The notes under the pieces are model-generated. The model was not told the origin of the DNA. It did no database searches and saw only the letters and a program-made list of their open reading frames with translations. 64,000 nucleotides of DNA from Halomonas ramblicola (GTDB lineage Bacteria; Pseudomonadota; Gammaproteobacteria; Pseudomonadales; Halomonadaceae), in the NCBI RefSeq assembly GCF_030409215.1, contig NZ_JAUFPL010000032.1, positions 584,249-648,248 on the forward strand, in the 5' to 3' direction. Each line of letters starts with the position of its first letter. Position 1 is the first letter of the stretch. A program made the translations under genes and the position numbers. Positions 9,980-18,652 of this stretch are shown here, in pieces.

Positions 9980-11143
9980 TCAACGAGCCGCCAGGTCGCG
10001 CATCAGCGCACGGATGCCGTAGGTCCAGGGCGGCAGGGCGTCGCTGCGTCCGACGCGGTTGACCAGGGCGCCCAGCGCCGGGGTAGCGATGGTCACCCGG
10101 TCACCGGGGTGGTGGGTGAAGCCCTGGCCCTCGCCGTCGCGGTCCTGGATCGGCGAGAACATGGTGCCCAGGTAGAGCATGACGCCGTCGGGGTATTGGT
10201 GGTGGCTGCCGAGGGTCTGGCGCACCAGCTCCAGGGGGTCGCGGCTGATCTCGGCCATGTCGCTCTCGCCCTGCAGCAGGAAGTCGTCGTCCTCGCCCTC
10301 GATGCGCAGCGTCACCTGGGCACGGCGCACATCGTCGATGCCGAAGGTCTCGTCGAACAGCCGGATGAAGGGGCCGATGGCGCTGGAGGCGTTGTTGTCC
10401 TTGGCCTTGCCCAGCAGCAGGGCGCTGCGCCCCTCGATATCGCGGAGGTTGACGTCGTTGCCGAGCGTCGCCCCCTTGACGCTGCCGCGGCCGTCCACCG
10501 CCAGCACGATCTCCGGCTCCGGGTTGTTCCACTGCGATGCCGGGTGCAGGCCCACGCCGGCCCCCAGGCCCACCGAGGAGAGCGGCTGGGCCTTGGTGAA
10601 GACCTCGGCGTCGGGGCCGATGCCCACCTCCATGTACTGCGACCAGCCGCCGCGGGCCTGGAGCTCGCGCTTGAGCGCCATGGCCTCCTCGGAGCCCGGC
10701 ACGATGCGCGACAGGTCGCCGCCGATCAGTGCCTGGAGCTCCTCGCGCAGCCGTGCGGCGCGGCCCGGGTCGCCGCCGGCCTGCTCCTCGATTACCCGCT
10801 CCAGCAGGCTCACCGCGAAGGTCACCCCGCAGGCCTTCACCGCCTGGACGTCGCAGGGGGCCAGCAGGTGGGGGGCGCGCTGGGGCTCGGTCAGGGAATT
10901 CTCCAGCAGGGTCTCGACGGGACCCAGCGACGGGCCCTCGGCGCCGCGCAGGGCCTCGATCGGGTCGTCGCGCTCCAGCAGGTCGGCCATGGTGGGGCCC
11001 AGGTGGGTGATGTCGAGGGCCTGGTCGTCGCGGACCATGAACAGCACCGGGCCGGGGCGGGGCGACTCGCACCAGGCGCGGCCGACCAGCAGGGCGCGGT
11101 CGAGGTCCCGGGGCAGGCAGTCGCGGGCGGAAAGGGGTTGCAT
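9980..11143 (-). CDS. XylX-like 2-keto-3-deoxypentonate dehydratase (FAH fold)
   Basis: A 387-residue fumarylacetoacetate-hydrolase-fold protein. Length and motifs follow XylX of the Caulobacter xylose pathway: CDVQAVKACGVTFAVSLLER, WSQYMEVGIGPDAEVFTK, WNNPEPEIVLAV, LGNDVNLRDIEGRSALLLGK, AKDNNASSAIGPFIRLFDE and YLGTMFSPIQDRD. XylX dehydrates 2-keto-3-deoxy-D-xylonate to 2-ketoglutarate semialdehyde. The start at 11143 is favoured by AGGAGG just upstream over the longer frame from 11194. It is first in the operon with fucD, so the natural substrate could be ketodeoxyarabinonate from D-arabinonate made by FucD. The semialdehyde product fits the dehydrogenase at 31717-33297. Confidence 0.85.
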   Translation of the reverse strand: MQPLSARDCLPRDLDRALLVGRAWCESPRPGPVLFMVRDDQALDITHLGPTMADLLERDDPIEALRGAEGPSLGPVETLLENSLTEPQRAPHLLAPCDVQAVKACGVTFAVSLLERVIEEQAGGDPGRAARLREELQALIGGDLSRIVPGSEEAMALKRELQARGGWSQYMEVGIGPDAEVFTKAQPLSSVGLGAGVGLHPASQWNNPEPEIVLAVDGRGSVKGATLGNDVNLRDIEGRSALLLGKAKDNNASSAIGPFIRLFDETFGIDDVRRAQVTLRIEGEDDDFLLQGESDMAEISRDPLELVRQTLGSHHQYPDGVMLYLGTMFSPIQDRDGEGQGFTHHPGDRVTIATPALGALVNRVGRSDALPPWTYGIRALMRDLAAR

Positions 11144-11210
11144 GATGCCTCCTGGATGGGGCGAGCTGGCGTCTGGCCAGCGTTCGCCTATCATGTTATT
11201 GATGTAGTGT

Positions 11211-11225
11211 TGTATGACAGGTATG
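11211..11225 (+). promoter_or_regulatory. NanR-like direct-repeat operator between divergent operons
   Basis: TGTATG (11211-11216), ACA, GGTATG (11220-11225): two repeats at a 9 bp period, the same layout as GGTATA-ACA-GGTATA bound by E. coli NanR. It lies 68 bases upstream of the reverse XylX-fucD operon and about 100 upstream of the forward pdxA2, so it could serve either. Confidence 0.55.
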
Positions 11226-11324
11226 CCAATGGCTTCACTCTAGCGCAAGGTACGGCACCGGGTCGATAGTCCGATACCGACGCCGGGGAGCCGGCCATCA
11301 GCCCTCAATCAGTGGGAGAGCGCG

Positions 11325-12323
11325 ATGTTCGACGAAGGAAAGGGCCGATACGAGATCGCCATCACCATGGGCGACCCGGCGGGGATCGGCCCGGAGATCA
11401 TCTGCCGTGCCCTGGCCGCCATGTCGCCAGCCGAGCGCGGGCGCAGCCTGGTGGTGGGGGACCCCGCCATCTATCGCCGCGCCGCGGCACAGATCGATGC
11501 CGCGCTGGAGTTCGTGTCCCTGGAGTCGGCCAGGCCCGGCGACGGTGGCGTGGCGGTGGCCGAGGTGGCGGCCGAGAGCGAGATTCCCGACGGCCGTATC
11601 AGTGCTGCCGCGGGCGATCTGGCGTTTCGCTGCGTGAAGCGGGCGGTGGAGCTGGTCCAGGCGGGCCGTGCCCGGGTGATCGTCACCGCGCCGCTCAACA
11701 AGGCGGCGCTGCACGCCGCCGGCCACTACTACGATGGCCATACCGGCATGCTGGCGGCCCTCACCGGGGCGCCGTCCTCCTTCATGCTGCTGGCCTCGGA
11801 GCGCCTCTCCACCCTGCACGTCTCCACCCATGTGTCGCTGCGCGGGGCCATCGAGCGGGTCACCGAGGCGCGCATCGCGGAGACCGTGGCGGTGGGGCAC
11901 GACCACCTGGTGGCCATGGGCCTCGCCAAGCCGCGCATCGCCGTGGCCGGGCTCAACCCCCACTGCGGCGAGGGCGGCATCTTCGGCGACGAGGACGAGC
12001 GCATCATCGCCCCGGCGGTCAGGGCGCTGTGCAGCCGCGGCTATGACGTCCAGGGGCCGATATCCGCCGATACCGTCTTCTATCGCGCCAGCCGCGGCGA
12101 GTTCGACCTGGTGGTGGCCCAGTACCACGACCAGGGGCACATCCCGGTCAAGCTGATCGCCTTCGACACCACGGTCAACGTCAGCCTGGGCCTGCCGATC
12201 CAGCGCACCTCGGTGGACCACGGCACCGCCTTCGACATCGCCTGGCAGGGTAGGGCGGATGCCACCAACCTGGGGGCGGCCATCGCCTACGCCCGTCGCC
12301 TGGCGGAGGGTGCCGGGCCATGA
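11325..12323 (+). CDS. pdxA2: PdxA2-like 4-phospho-D-threonate/D-erythronate dehydrogenase
   Basis: A 332-residue member of the PdxA family. It has TMGDPAGIGPEI at the N-terminus, metal-binding His residues in DGHTGMLAAL, LHVSTHVSLR and QYHDQGHIPVK, and the C-terminal VSLGLPIQRTSVDHGTAFD. PdxA2 oxidatively decarboxylates 4-phospho-tetronates to dihydroxyacetone phosphate. The coupling to a DUF1537 kinase (ATGA overlap at 12320-12323) separates it from the vitamin B6 enzyme PdxA, which normally sits with ksgA/surA. RBS GGGAGAG precedes ATG 11325. Confidence 0.9.
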   Translation: MFDEGKGRYEIAITMGDPAGIGPEIICRALAAMSPAERGRSLVVGDPAIYRRAAAQIDAALEFVSLESARPGDGGVAVAEVAAESEIPDGRISAAAGDLAFRCVKRAVELVQAGRARVIVTAPLNKAALHAAGHYYDGHTGMLAALTGAPSSFMLLASERLSTLHVSTHVSLRGAIERVTEARIAETVAVGHDHLVAMGLAKPRIAVAGLNPHCGEGGIFGDEDERIIAPAVRALCSRGYDVQGPISADTVFYRASRGEFDLVVAQYHDQGHIPVKLIAFDTTVNVSLGLPIQRTSVDHGTAFDIAWQGRADATNLGAAIAYARRLAEGAGP

Positions 12324-13480
12324 GCCGCTGCCGGGTGGCCATCGTCGCCGACGACCTGACCGGGGCCCTGGACGCCGCCGCCCCCTTCGCCGCCCGGGGC
12401 GCCGATACCCGGGTGGTGGTCGCCCTGGAGCGGCTGGAGGCCTGCCTGGCGACCTGGGAGGGCGAGTGGCCGGAGGTGCTCGCCGTGAATACCGAGACGC
12501 GCCACCTGGCGGCCGATGCGGCCGCCGCGCGGGTCGCCGAGGCGTCGCGGCGGCTGGCCCGGGTGGCGCCCCGGGTATGGTTCAAGAAGGTCGACTCCAC
12601 CCTGCGTGGTCGGGTGGTGGCCGAGAGCCTGGCCATGCGCGAGGCCACCGGGCGCCGCCTGCTGGTGGCACCGGCAGTGCCGGCCCAGGGGCGGGTGGTG
12701 CGTGACGCCGCGGTGTGGGTGGAGGGCGTGCCGCTGGCCGCGAGCGCCTATGCCGACGATGCCCGCTCGGCGCCGTTGACCGGTCCGCTGGATCGCGCCT
12801 TCGCCGCCGCGGGGGTCGTGCTGGGGCGCCACCGCCCCGGGGACGACGCCCTGCCCGATCACGACTGCGTGGCCGATGCCGAAAGTGCCCAGGACCTGGC
12901 CCGCCTCTACGATGCCGCCCTGGTCCAGCGCGATGCCTGGTTGATGGTGGGCGCCGCGGGACTGGCCACCGCCATCGCCCAGCGCTGCTTCGGCCGGCTC
13001 GGCGCCGCCTCGCTGCCGCTGCAGCGGGTGACCCACCGCCTCTATGCGCTGGGCTCGCGCAGCCCCCGGGCGCTGGAGCAACGCGACCGGCTGCAGGCGG
13101 AGGCGCCGTCGCTGCCGGTATGCCATGCCCTGGCCGCTCACCCGCCGGATAGCGTGACGCCGGCTCGATTGCTGGTGCCCGGCGGCGAGGGAGAGGCGCA
13201 CGATCCGGCGGCGGTGGCCCTGGCCATGGGGCAGCGGGTGGCCGAGGTGCTGGCGACCTGGTCGCCGGAGGCTCGGGGGCTGCTGTTCCTCACCGGAGGC
13301 GATACCGCCATGGCGGCCCTGACCCGCCTGGGGGTCGGCTTCATCCGGGTCGAGGCCGAGTGGGCGCCGGGCGTGGCCCTGGGTCGCCTGGATGGCGATC
13401 CGCGTCGCCTGGTGATGACCAAGGCCGGCGGCTTCGGGGCGCCGGACCTGTTACAGCGCCTGCACCGCGGCTGCTACTAA
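12320..13480 (+). CDS. dtnK: Four-carbon acid sugar kinase (DUF1537, DtnK/OtnK family)
   Basis: A 386-residue kinase. The N-terminal domain starts CRVAIVADDLTGALDAAAPF and has VNTETRHL and WFKKVDSTLRG, the substrate-side motifs. The C-terminal nucleotide domain has LFLTGGDTAMAAL and VMTKAGGFGAPDLL. The family phosphorylates D-threonate, D-erythronate or 3-keto-tetronates at O4. With PdxA2 it forms the complete two-step route from D-threonate to dihydroxyacetone phosphate. D-threonate versus D-erythronate cannot be decided from sequence. Start overlaps the pdxA2 stop by 4 bases. Confidence 0.88.
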   Translation: MSRCRVAIVADDLTGALDAAAPFAARGADTRVVVALERLEACLATWEGEWPEVLAVNTETRHLAADAAAARVAEASRRLARVAPRVWFKKVDSTLRGRVVAESLAMREATGRRLLVAPAVPAQGRVVRDAAVWVEGVPLAASAYADDARSAPLTGPLDRAFAAAGVVLGRHRPGDDALPDHDCVADAESAQDLARLYDAALVQRDAWLMVGAAGLATAIAQRCFGRLGAASLPLQRVTHRLYALGSRSPRALEQRDRLQAEAPSLPVCHALAAHPPDSVTPARLLVPGGEGEAHDPAAVALAMGQRVAEVLATWSPEARGLLFLTGGDTAMAALTRLGVGFIRVEAEWAPGVALGRLDGDPRRLVMTKAGGFGAPDLLQRLHRGCY

Positions 13481-13546
13481 AGGCGAATGCCGAAAGCCGG
13501 GCCATTGGTTGCGTGGGGCGGCGGGAAGGGCTAGCTTGAAGTTGGT

Positions 13547-13561
13547 GGTATGATACGTATA
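13547..13561 (+). promoter_or_regulatory. NanR-like direct-repeat operator upstream of TRAP 3
   Basis: GGTATG (13547-13552), ATA, CGTATA (13556-13561): two repeats at a 9 bp period, 83 bases before the TRAP 3 dctP start. Confidence 0.5.
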
Positions 13562-13643
13562 CAGCCAGACGCTCAGGTAAGCACGCGAGCGCCACCGTTC
13601 CCACCACAAGCACAACAAACCCAAGGGTTGTGAGGAGTACAAG

Positions 13644-14642
13644 ATGAGCGACAAGCCTCAACGCCAGTTCACGCTATCCCGGGTGATGACCGCCATGCTG
13701 ATCGCCGGTGGCGTCAGCCTGGCCGGTGCCGTTCAGGCCGAGGAGCTGAACTTCGCCCACGTCTACGAGACCTCGGAGCCCTACCACGAGTGGGCCCTGT
13801 GGGCGGCGGAGCAGATCGAGGAGCGCACCGACGGCCGCTACTCCATCACCGTGCACCCGGCCTCTTCGCTGGGCAAGGAGGCGGACATCAACGAGGGCCT
13901 GCAACTGGGCACCGTCGACCTGATCTACACCGGCAACCAGTTCGCCGGGCGCTTCTACGGGCCCATCGGCATCGCCGGCGCGCCCTACATGTTCCGCGAC
14001 TTCGACCACTGGCAGGCCTACGCCGACAGCGACCTCTTCGACGAGATTTCCCAGGGCTATCAGGACGAGACGGGCAATGTGCCGCTGGCCATGAACTACT
14101 ATGGGCGCCGCCACGTCACCTCCAACGAGCCGATCGACACCCCCGAGGACATGGAAGACCTGAAGATCCGCACGCCCAACGCGCCCATGTACATGATGTT
14201 CCCCGAGGCGGTCGGCGCCAATCCCACCCCCATCGCCTTCGCCGAGGTCTATCTGGCGCTGCAGCAGGGCGTGGTCGACGCCCAGGAGAACCCGCTACCC
14301 ACCATCAAGGCCAAGGCCTTCCACGAGGTGCAGGACTACATCAACCTGACCGGCCACATCACCGACTCGCTGATCACCATCGCCGGCGGGCCGCTGTGGA
14401 ACCGCCTCTCCGAGGAGGACCGCGAGATCTTCCGCGAGGTCTACGCCGAGGCCGGCGAGCGCATCACCCAGGACATCCTGCAGGCCGAGGAGGAACTGGT
14501 GAGCTGGTTCGAGGAGCAGGGCACCACGGTCAACGAGGTGGACACCGAACCCTTCCGCGAGGCCACGCTGCCCGCCCACAACAGCGACGCCGCCACCTGG
14601 GACCAGGAGACCTACGACCGCCTCCAGGCCATCGGCCAGTAA
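13644..14642 (+). CDS. dctP: TRAP transporter substrate-binding protein DctP (TRAP 3)
   Basis: A 332-residue periplasmic receptor with a Sec signal (hydrophobic AMLIAGGVSLAGA, predicted cleavage after VQA). The mature protein begins EELNFAHVYETSEPYHEWAL. Core motifs are LKIRTPNAPMYMMFPEAVGA, NPTPIAFAEVYLALQQGVVD and AQENPLPTI. GAGGAG lies 7 bases upstream of the ATG. The pdxA2-dtnK pair upstream and the dehydrogenase and regulator downstream suggest a tetronate or other short aldonate as ligand (inference). Confidence 0.95.
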   Translation: MSDKPQRQFTLSRVMTAMLIAGGVSLAGAVQAEELNFAHVYETSEPYHEWALWAAEQIEERTDGRYSITVHPASSLGKEADINEGLQLGTVDLIYTGNQFAGRFYGPIGIAGAPYMFRDFDHWQAYADSDLFDEISQGYQDETGNVPLAMNYYGRRHVTSNEPIDTPEDMEDLKIRTPNAPMYMMFPEAVGANPTPIAFAEVYLALQQGVVDAQENPLPTIKAKAFHEVQDYINLTGHITDSLITIAGGPLWNRLSEEDREIFREVYAEAGERITQDILQAEEELVSWFEEQGTTVNEVDTEPFREATLPAHNSDAATWDQETYDRLQAIGQ

Positions 14643-14666
14643 CCCCACCTGCCATCGCGGACGTCG

Positions 14667-14693
14667 CACCACCCCCGGGGCGGGGGTGGTGCG
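14667..14693 (+). terminator. Hairpin after dctP (TRAP 3)
   Basis: GCACCACCCCC (14667-14677) pairs with GGGGGTGGTGC (14683-14693) around a 5-nt loop, in the 63 bp dctP-dctQ gap. Same position as in the other TRAP operons but unrelated in sequence. Confidence 0.7.
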
Positions 14694-14705
14694 CGGGAGT
14701 CTGAC

Positions 14706-15239
14706 ATGAACCAATCGGACCGAGACGAGGCGCCCGCCTTCGACTTCCTCGAGGAGGATACCTTCGACGCGCGAGACCATGGCCTCGAGGACTACCTGAC
14801 CCTGGGGATCTTCTGGCTGCTGGCGCTGGACGTCTTCCTGCAGTTCTTCACCCGCTACGTGCTGGGTAACTCCATCGCCTGGACCGAGGAGATGGCCCGC
14901 TACCTGCTGGTGATGGTGGGCTTCATGGGCGGCACCATGGCGGTGCGCAAGGGCTCGCACATCGCCGTGGAGTTCTTCTACCGCTACATGCCGTCCTGGA
15001 TGGCGCGTACGGCCTCGACGCTGGTGGACCTGGTCAACATCGCCTTCTTCGCCGCCATGGCCTGGATCACCTTCAAGCTGGCCGGCCGCACCACGGCGTT
15101 GATGGCGTCCGTGGATATCCCCAAGAGCTACCTCTACTACATCGTGATGCTGGGCTTCCTGCTGATGCTGGCGCGCGCCGTCCAGGTGGCCATTCGCCAC
15201 TGGCGCAGCGGCACCAGCGAGCTGCTGGGGTCACGGTGA
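14706..15239 (+). CDS. dctQ: TRAP transporter small permease DctQ (TRAP 3)
   Basis: A 177-residue protein with an acidic cytosolic N-terminus (about 30 residues) and four membrane segments. It shows NSIAWTEEMARYLLVMVGF and the AVRKGSHIAVEFFYRYMP segment. The downstream dctM begins 22 bases after its stop. Confidence 0.93.
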   Translation: MNQSDRDEAPAFDFLEEDTFDARDHGLEDYLTLGIFWLLALDVFLQFFTRYVLGNSIAWTEEMARYLLVMVGFMGGTMAVRKGSHIAVEFFYRYMPSWMARTASTLVDLVNIAFFAAMAWITFKLAGRTTALMASVDIPKSYLYYIVMLGFLLMLARAVQVAIRHWRSGTSELLGSR

Positions 15240-15261
15240 CGACGACCGGGAGAGCCTGTCC

Positions 15262-16641
15262 ATGCCCAATACCCTGATCCTGCGGCGGCGCGGGGCCCTG
15301 TTGCCACCGATCATCGCGGCGCTCGCCATCCTCGGCTGCATCGCCCTGGCGGTCACCGAGCAGTACCTGCTGTTCCTCTTCGCCGCGCTGTTCACCATGC
15401 TGGTGCTCGGCGTGCCCATCGCCGTCAGTCTGGCGGGGTCCTGCCTGATCTATGTGCTGTTGACCGGGCGCGTGCCCGACGTGGTGGTGGTACACCGCAT
15501 GATCAACGGCGTCGACAGCTTCCCGCTGCTGGCCATCCCCTTCTTCATCCTGGCCGGCAACCTGATGAACAACGGCGGCATCACCACGCGCATCTTCGAC
15601 TTCGCCAAGGCCCTGATGGGCTGGATGCGCGGCGGCCTGGGCCACGTCAACGTCGGCGCCAGCATCGTCTTCTCCGGCATGTCCGGCGCCGCCGTGGCCG
15701 ACGCCGGGGGCCTGGGCACCATCGAGATCAAGGCGATGCGCGATGCCGGCTACGATCAGGAGTTCGCGGTGGGCATCACCGCGGCGTCCTCCACCATCGG
15801 CCCCATCATCCCGCCCAGCCTGCCCATGGTGATCTACGGCGTGATGGCCTCGGTGTCGGTGGGCCAGCTGTTCGTGGCCGGCCTGATCCCGGGACTGCTG
15901 ATGGGCGCCGTGCTGATGGTGATGATCACCCTGCTGGCGCGGCGGCGCGGCTATCCCCGCGACGCGGCCTTCGCCCTGTCGGTGCTGGGGCACACCTTCA
16001 AACGCGCCTTCCTGTCGCTGCTCACCCCGGTGATCATCGTCGGCGGCATCATGAGCGGCGCCTTCACCCCCACCGAGGCCGCCATCGCCGCCGTCGTCTA
16101 TGCGCTCTTCCTCGGCGGGGTGGTCTATCGCAGCCTGACCTGGCGGCGCCTGCTCAGGGTCAGCATGGAGACCATCGAGACCACCGCGGTGATCCTGCTG
16201 ATCGTCGCCGGCGCCTCGATCTTCGCCTGGATCCTGACCAGCAACCAGGTCACCCAGCATGTGGTCGAGCTGCTCGGGCCCTTCGCCGACAACCCGGTCG
16301 CCACCCTGATCATCATCAACCTCGTGCTGATCATCGTCGGCTGCTTCATGGAGACCATCGCCGCCATCACCATCCTGGTGCCGGTGCTGTTGCCGCTGGC
16401 GATGGGCGTCGGGGTCGACCCGGTGCATTTCGGGGTGATCATGGTCCTCAACCTGATGATCGGGCTGCTGACGCCGCCGGTGGGCATGGTGCTCTACGTG
16501 CTCTCGCGGGTGTCGAACATCTCCTTCGAGAAGTGCATGCGCGGGACCCTGCCGTTCCTGGTGCCGCTGGTGATCGCCCTGCTGATGGTGACCTTCATCC
16601 CGGCGATCTCCATGTGGTTGCCGACCCTGATATACCGTTGA
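15262..16641 (+). CDS. dctM: TRAP transporter large permease DctM (TRAP 3)
   Basis: A 459-residue permease with an N-terminal extension (about 30 residues, PNTLILRRRGALLPP) before the first conserved helix. Family motifs are FSGMSGAAVADAGGLGTIE, TIGPIIPPSLPMVIYGVMA and NLMIGLLTPPVGMVLYVLS. It is followed after 19 bases by an Ldh-type dehydrogenase that looks co-transcribed. Confidence 0.95.
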   Translation: MPNTLILRRRGALLPPIIAALAILGCIALAVTEQYLLFLFAALFTMLVLGVPIAVSLAGSCLIYVLLTGRVPDVVVVHRMINGVDSFPLLAIPFFILAGNLMNNGGITTRIFDFAKALMGWMRGGLGHVNVGASIVFSGMSGAAVADAGGLGTIEIKAMRDAGYDQEFAVGITAASSTIGPIIPPSLPMVIYGVMASVSVGQLFVAGLIPGLLMGAVLMVMITLLARRRGYPRDAAFALSVLGHTFKRAFLSLLTPVIIVGGIMSGAFTPTEAAIAAVVYALFLGGVVYRSLTWRRLLRVSMETIETTAVILLIVAGASIFAWILTSNQVTQHVVELLGPFADNPVATLIIINLVLIIVGCFMETIAAITILVPVLLPLAMGVGVDPVHFGVIMVLNLMIGLLTPPVGMVLYVLSRVSNISFEKCMRGTLPFLVPLVIALLMVTFIPAISMWLPTLIYR

Positions 16642-16660
16642 TCATGAGGAAGACCGACCG

Positions 16661-17737
16661 ATGAGTGACGCCTGCCAGGATTTCCGCGTCGAGCGTGGCG
16701 AGCTGGAACGTTTCATGCTGGCGGCGCTGGCGCGCGCCGGCGCCGATGCCGTCTCGGCCGAGGCGGTGACCCGGGCGCTGGTGACCGCCTCGCGGATGGG
16801 CACCGACAGCCACGGCCTGCGCCTGCTGCCGCACTACATCCGCGCGTTGCAGGGCGGGCGCATCGCGGGGGCGCCCCGGATGCGCTTCCAGCGGCGCCTG
16901 CCCGCCACCGGCTACCTGGATGCCGGCGACGGCTTCGGGCACCTGGCCGGCTACACCGCCATGGAGCACGCCGCGGCCATGGCCGACGAGGTGGGCGTGG
17001 GCGCCGTGGCGGTGGGCAACTCCTCGCACTTCGGGGCGGCGGGCTGCTACGCCCTGGCCGCCGCCGAGCGTGGCCTGATCGGCCTGACGGTGTGCAACTC
17101 CGACCCCTTCGTGCTGCTGCACCAGGGCAGCCGGCCCTTCCACGGGACCAATCCCATCGCCTTCGCCGCCCCGGTGGAGGGCGAGGCGCCCTACCTGCTC
17201 GACATGGCCACCAGTTCGATCCCCTGGAACCGGGTCCAGCAGTACGGGGCCATCGGCCGCGAGCTGCCGGACCAGGTGGCCGCCGATGCGGCGGGCGAGG
17301 TGACCCGCACCCCGGCGGAGGTGGCGGCGTTGATGCCGCTGGGGGGCAGCGATTTCGGCTTCAAGGGGGCGGGGCTCGGCGGCATGGTGGAGGTGCTCAG
17401 CTCGACGCTGGCCGGCATGCTGCACGGCTTCCGCCTGTTGCCCATGGGCGGCCCCGACATGGCGACCCCGCGCGGGGTGGGGCACTTCTGCCTGGCGCTC
17501 AGGCCCGATGCCTTCGCCCCGGGCGACCCCTTCCCGGCCTGCCTGCGTGCCTATCTGGACGACCTGCGCGCCCAGCCGGGCCGCGACGGCGCCCGGGTCA
17601 TGGCGCCCGGGGACCGCGAGTGGGCCTGCCGGGCGCGCCGCGACGCCGAGGGCATCCCGCTGGACAGCGCCAACCAGCGTGCCTACGCCGAACTGGCCGA
17701 GGCCCTGGAGGTGCAGGCGTTGCGGCCCCTGGCCTGA
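16661..17737 (+). CDS. Ldh family (malate/L-lactate dehydrogenase type) NAD(P)-dependent oxidoreductase
   Basis: A 358-residue protein of the Ldh_2 family, which is not Rossmann-fold. Visible motifs are GTDSHGLRLLPHY near the N-terminus, the catalytic His in GNSSHFGAAGCYAL, HGTNPIAFAAP, LDMATSSIPWNRVQ and GFKGAGLGGMVEVLS. Members reduce or oxidise 2-hydroxy/2-keto acids such as malate, ureidoglycolate and 2,3-diketogulonate. In the TRAP 3 operon it probably oxidises the imported hydroxyacid. The exact substrate cannot be read from sequence. Confidence 0.87.
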   Translation: MSDACQDFRVERGELERFMLAALARAGADAVSAEAVTRALVTASRMGTDSHGLRLLPHYIRALQGGRIAGAPRMRFQRRLPATGYLDAGDGFGHLAGYTAMEHAAAMADEVGVGAVAVGNSSHFGAAGCYALAAAERGLIGLTVCNSDPFVLLHQGSRPFHGTNPIAFAAPVEGEAPYLLDMATSSIPWNRVQQYGAIGRELPDQVAADAAGEVTRTPAEVAALMPLGGSDFGFKGAGLGGMVEVLSSTLAGMLHGFRLLPMGGPDMATPRGVGHFCLALRPDAFAPGDPFPACLRAYLDDLRAQPGRDGARVMAPGDREWACRARRDAEGIPLDSANQRAYAELAEALEVQALRPLA

Positions 17738-17801
17738 GCCGGAGGGGGCTTAAATGCAGTAACATGGCAGCCAACAGCGGGGTAACCAGGAGAACCAGCC
17801 C

Positions 17802-18521
17802 ATGTCCCGATACCGGATCGAGCGCAAGACGCTCTCCGAACAGGTCGCCGAGCAGCTCGAGGCGGAGATCCTCGAGGGGCGGCTCGGCGAGAACGACCAG
17901 TTACCCTCCGAGCGCGAGCTGATGGAGCAGTTCGGCGTCGGCCGCCCGGCGGTGCGCGAGGCGCTCTTCCACCTTCAGCAGCTGGGCCTGATCGCCATCA
18001 ACAGCGGCACCCGGGCGCGGGTGATCCGGCCCACCGCCGAGGCGGTGATGGCGCGGCTCTCCGGGGTGACCCGCCAGTTGCTCGCCAAGCCCGACGGCCA
18101 GCAGTACTTCCAGGAGGCCCGGGCGCTGTTCGAGATCTCGCTGGCCCGCTACGCGGCGCGCCACGCCAGCGACGAGGACCTGGCACGCCTGCGCGCGGCC
18201 CTGCAGGAGAATCGCGACGCCATGGGCGACGAGGCGCGTTTCAAGCGCTCCGACAACGACTTCCACGGCGTGCTGGCGAGCATCGCCCGCAATCCCATCT
18301 TCGACGCCATCCATGTGGCGCTCTCCGAGTGGCTCGACGACCGCCGCGCCCAGGTGCTGCAGCAGAAGGACGAGGACAAGGCGGCGCTGGCGGCCCACAT
18401 CGAGATCGTCGAGGCCCTCGAATCCCGCGACCCGGACGCCGCCGAGGCGGCCATGCGCCGCCACCTGGACCGCCACTACGGCACCTATATGCAGCTCAAG
18501 AAGCGCCTCTCCGCCGACTGA
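17802..18521 (+). CDS. NanR-like GntR/FadR-family transcriptional regulator
   Basis: A 239-residue repressor. The N-terminal winged helix-turn-helix has LSEQVAEQLEAEIL, LPSERELMEQFGVGRPAVRE and LGLIAINSGTRARV. The C-terminal FCD ligand domain has FEISLARYAARHASDE, SDNDFHGVLASIARNPIFDA and AMRRHLDRHY. The order and wording of these motifs follow E. coli NanR closely (VGRPSVREAL, INNGERARVSRPSA and NPIFMAIHVAL in NanR, recalled from the family). The KGTATG direct repeats in five promoters of this window resemble the NanR operator, so this protein is the leading candidate to bind them. The inducer is probably a sugar acid, not necessarily sialic acid, since no nan genes are present. Confidence 0.88.
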   Translation: MSRYRIERKTLSEQVAEQLEAEILEGRLGENDQLPSERELMEQFGVGRPAVREALFHLQQLGLIAINSGTRARVIRPTAEAVMARLSGVTRQLLAKPDGQQYFQEARALFEISLARYAARHASDEDLARLRAALQENRDAMGDEARFKRSDNDFHGVLASIARNPIFDAIHVALSEWLDDRRAQVLQQKDEDKAALAAHIEIVEALESRDPDAAEAAMRRHLDRHYGTYMQLKKRLSAD

Positions 18522-18600
18522 GGGGCCTGCGCAGGGGCGTGATTCGATGCTTCGGCGCCGCCGTGCGTCGGGCGCCCCGGTGGAGTTATCGGCCGTTTGG

Positions 18601-18632
18601 CCGGGCCCGCTCTGCCATCGGCAGCGGGCCGG
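18601..18632. terminator. GC-rich hairpin between convergent genes
   Basis: CCGGGCCCGCT (18601-18611) can pair with AGCGGGCCGG (18623-18632) with one bulged G. It lies between the convergent stops of the regulator (18521) and the UxaA-type gene (18653), so it could terminate both. Confidence 0.5.
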
Positions 18633-18652
18633 CTCCATTGTTGGGTCCCGTC

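Noticed and set aside
17741..17801. KGTATG-type repeats before the NanR-like gene
   Set aside because: Nothing closer than GTAACATGG-like sequence was found, so autoregulation through this motif is not supported.
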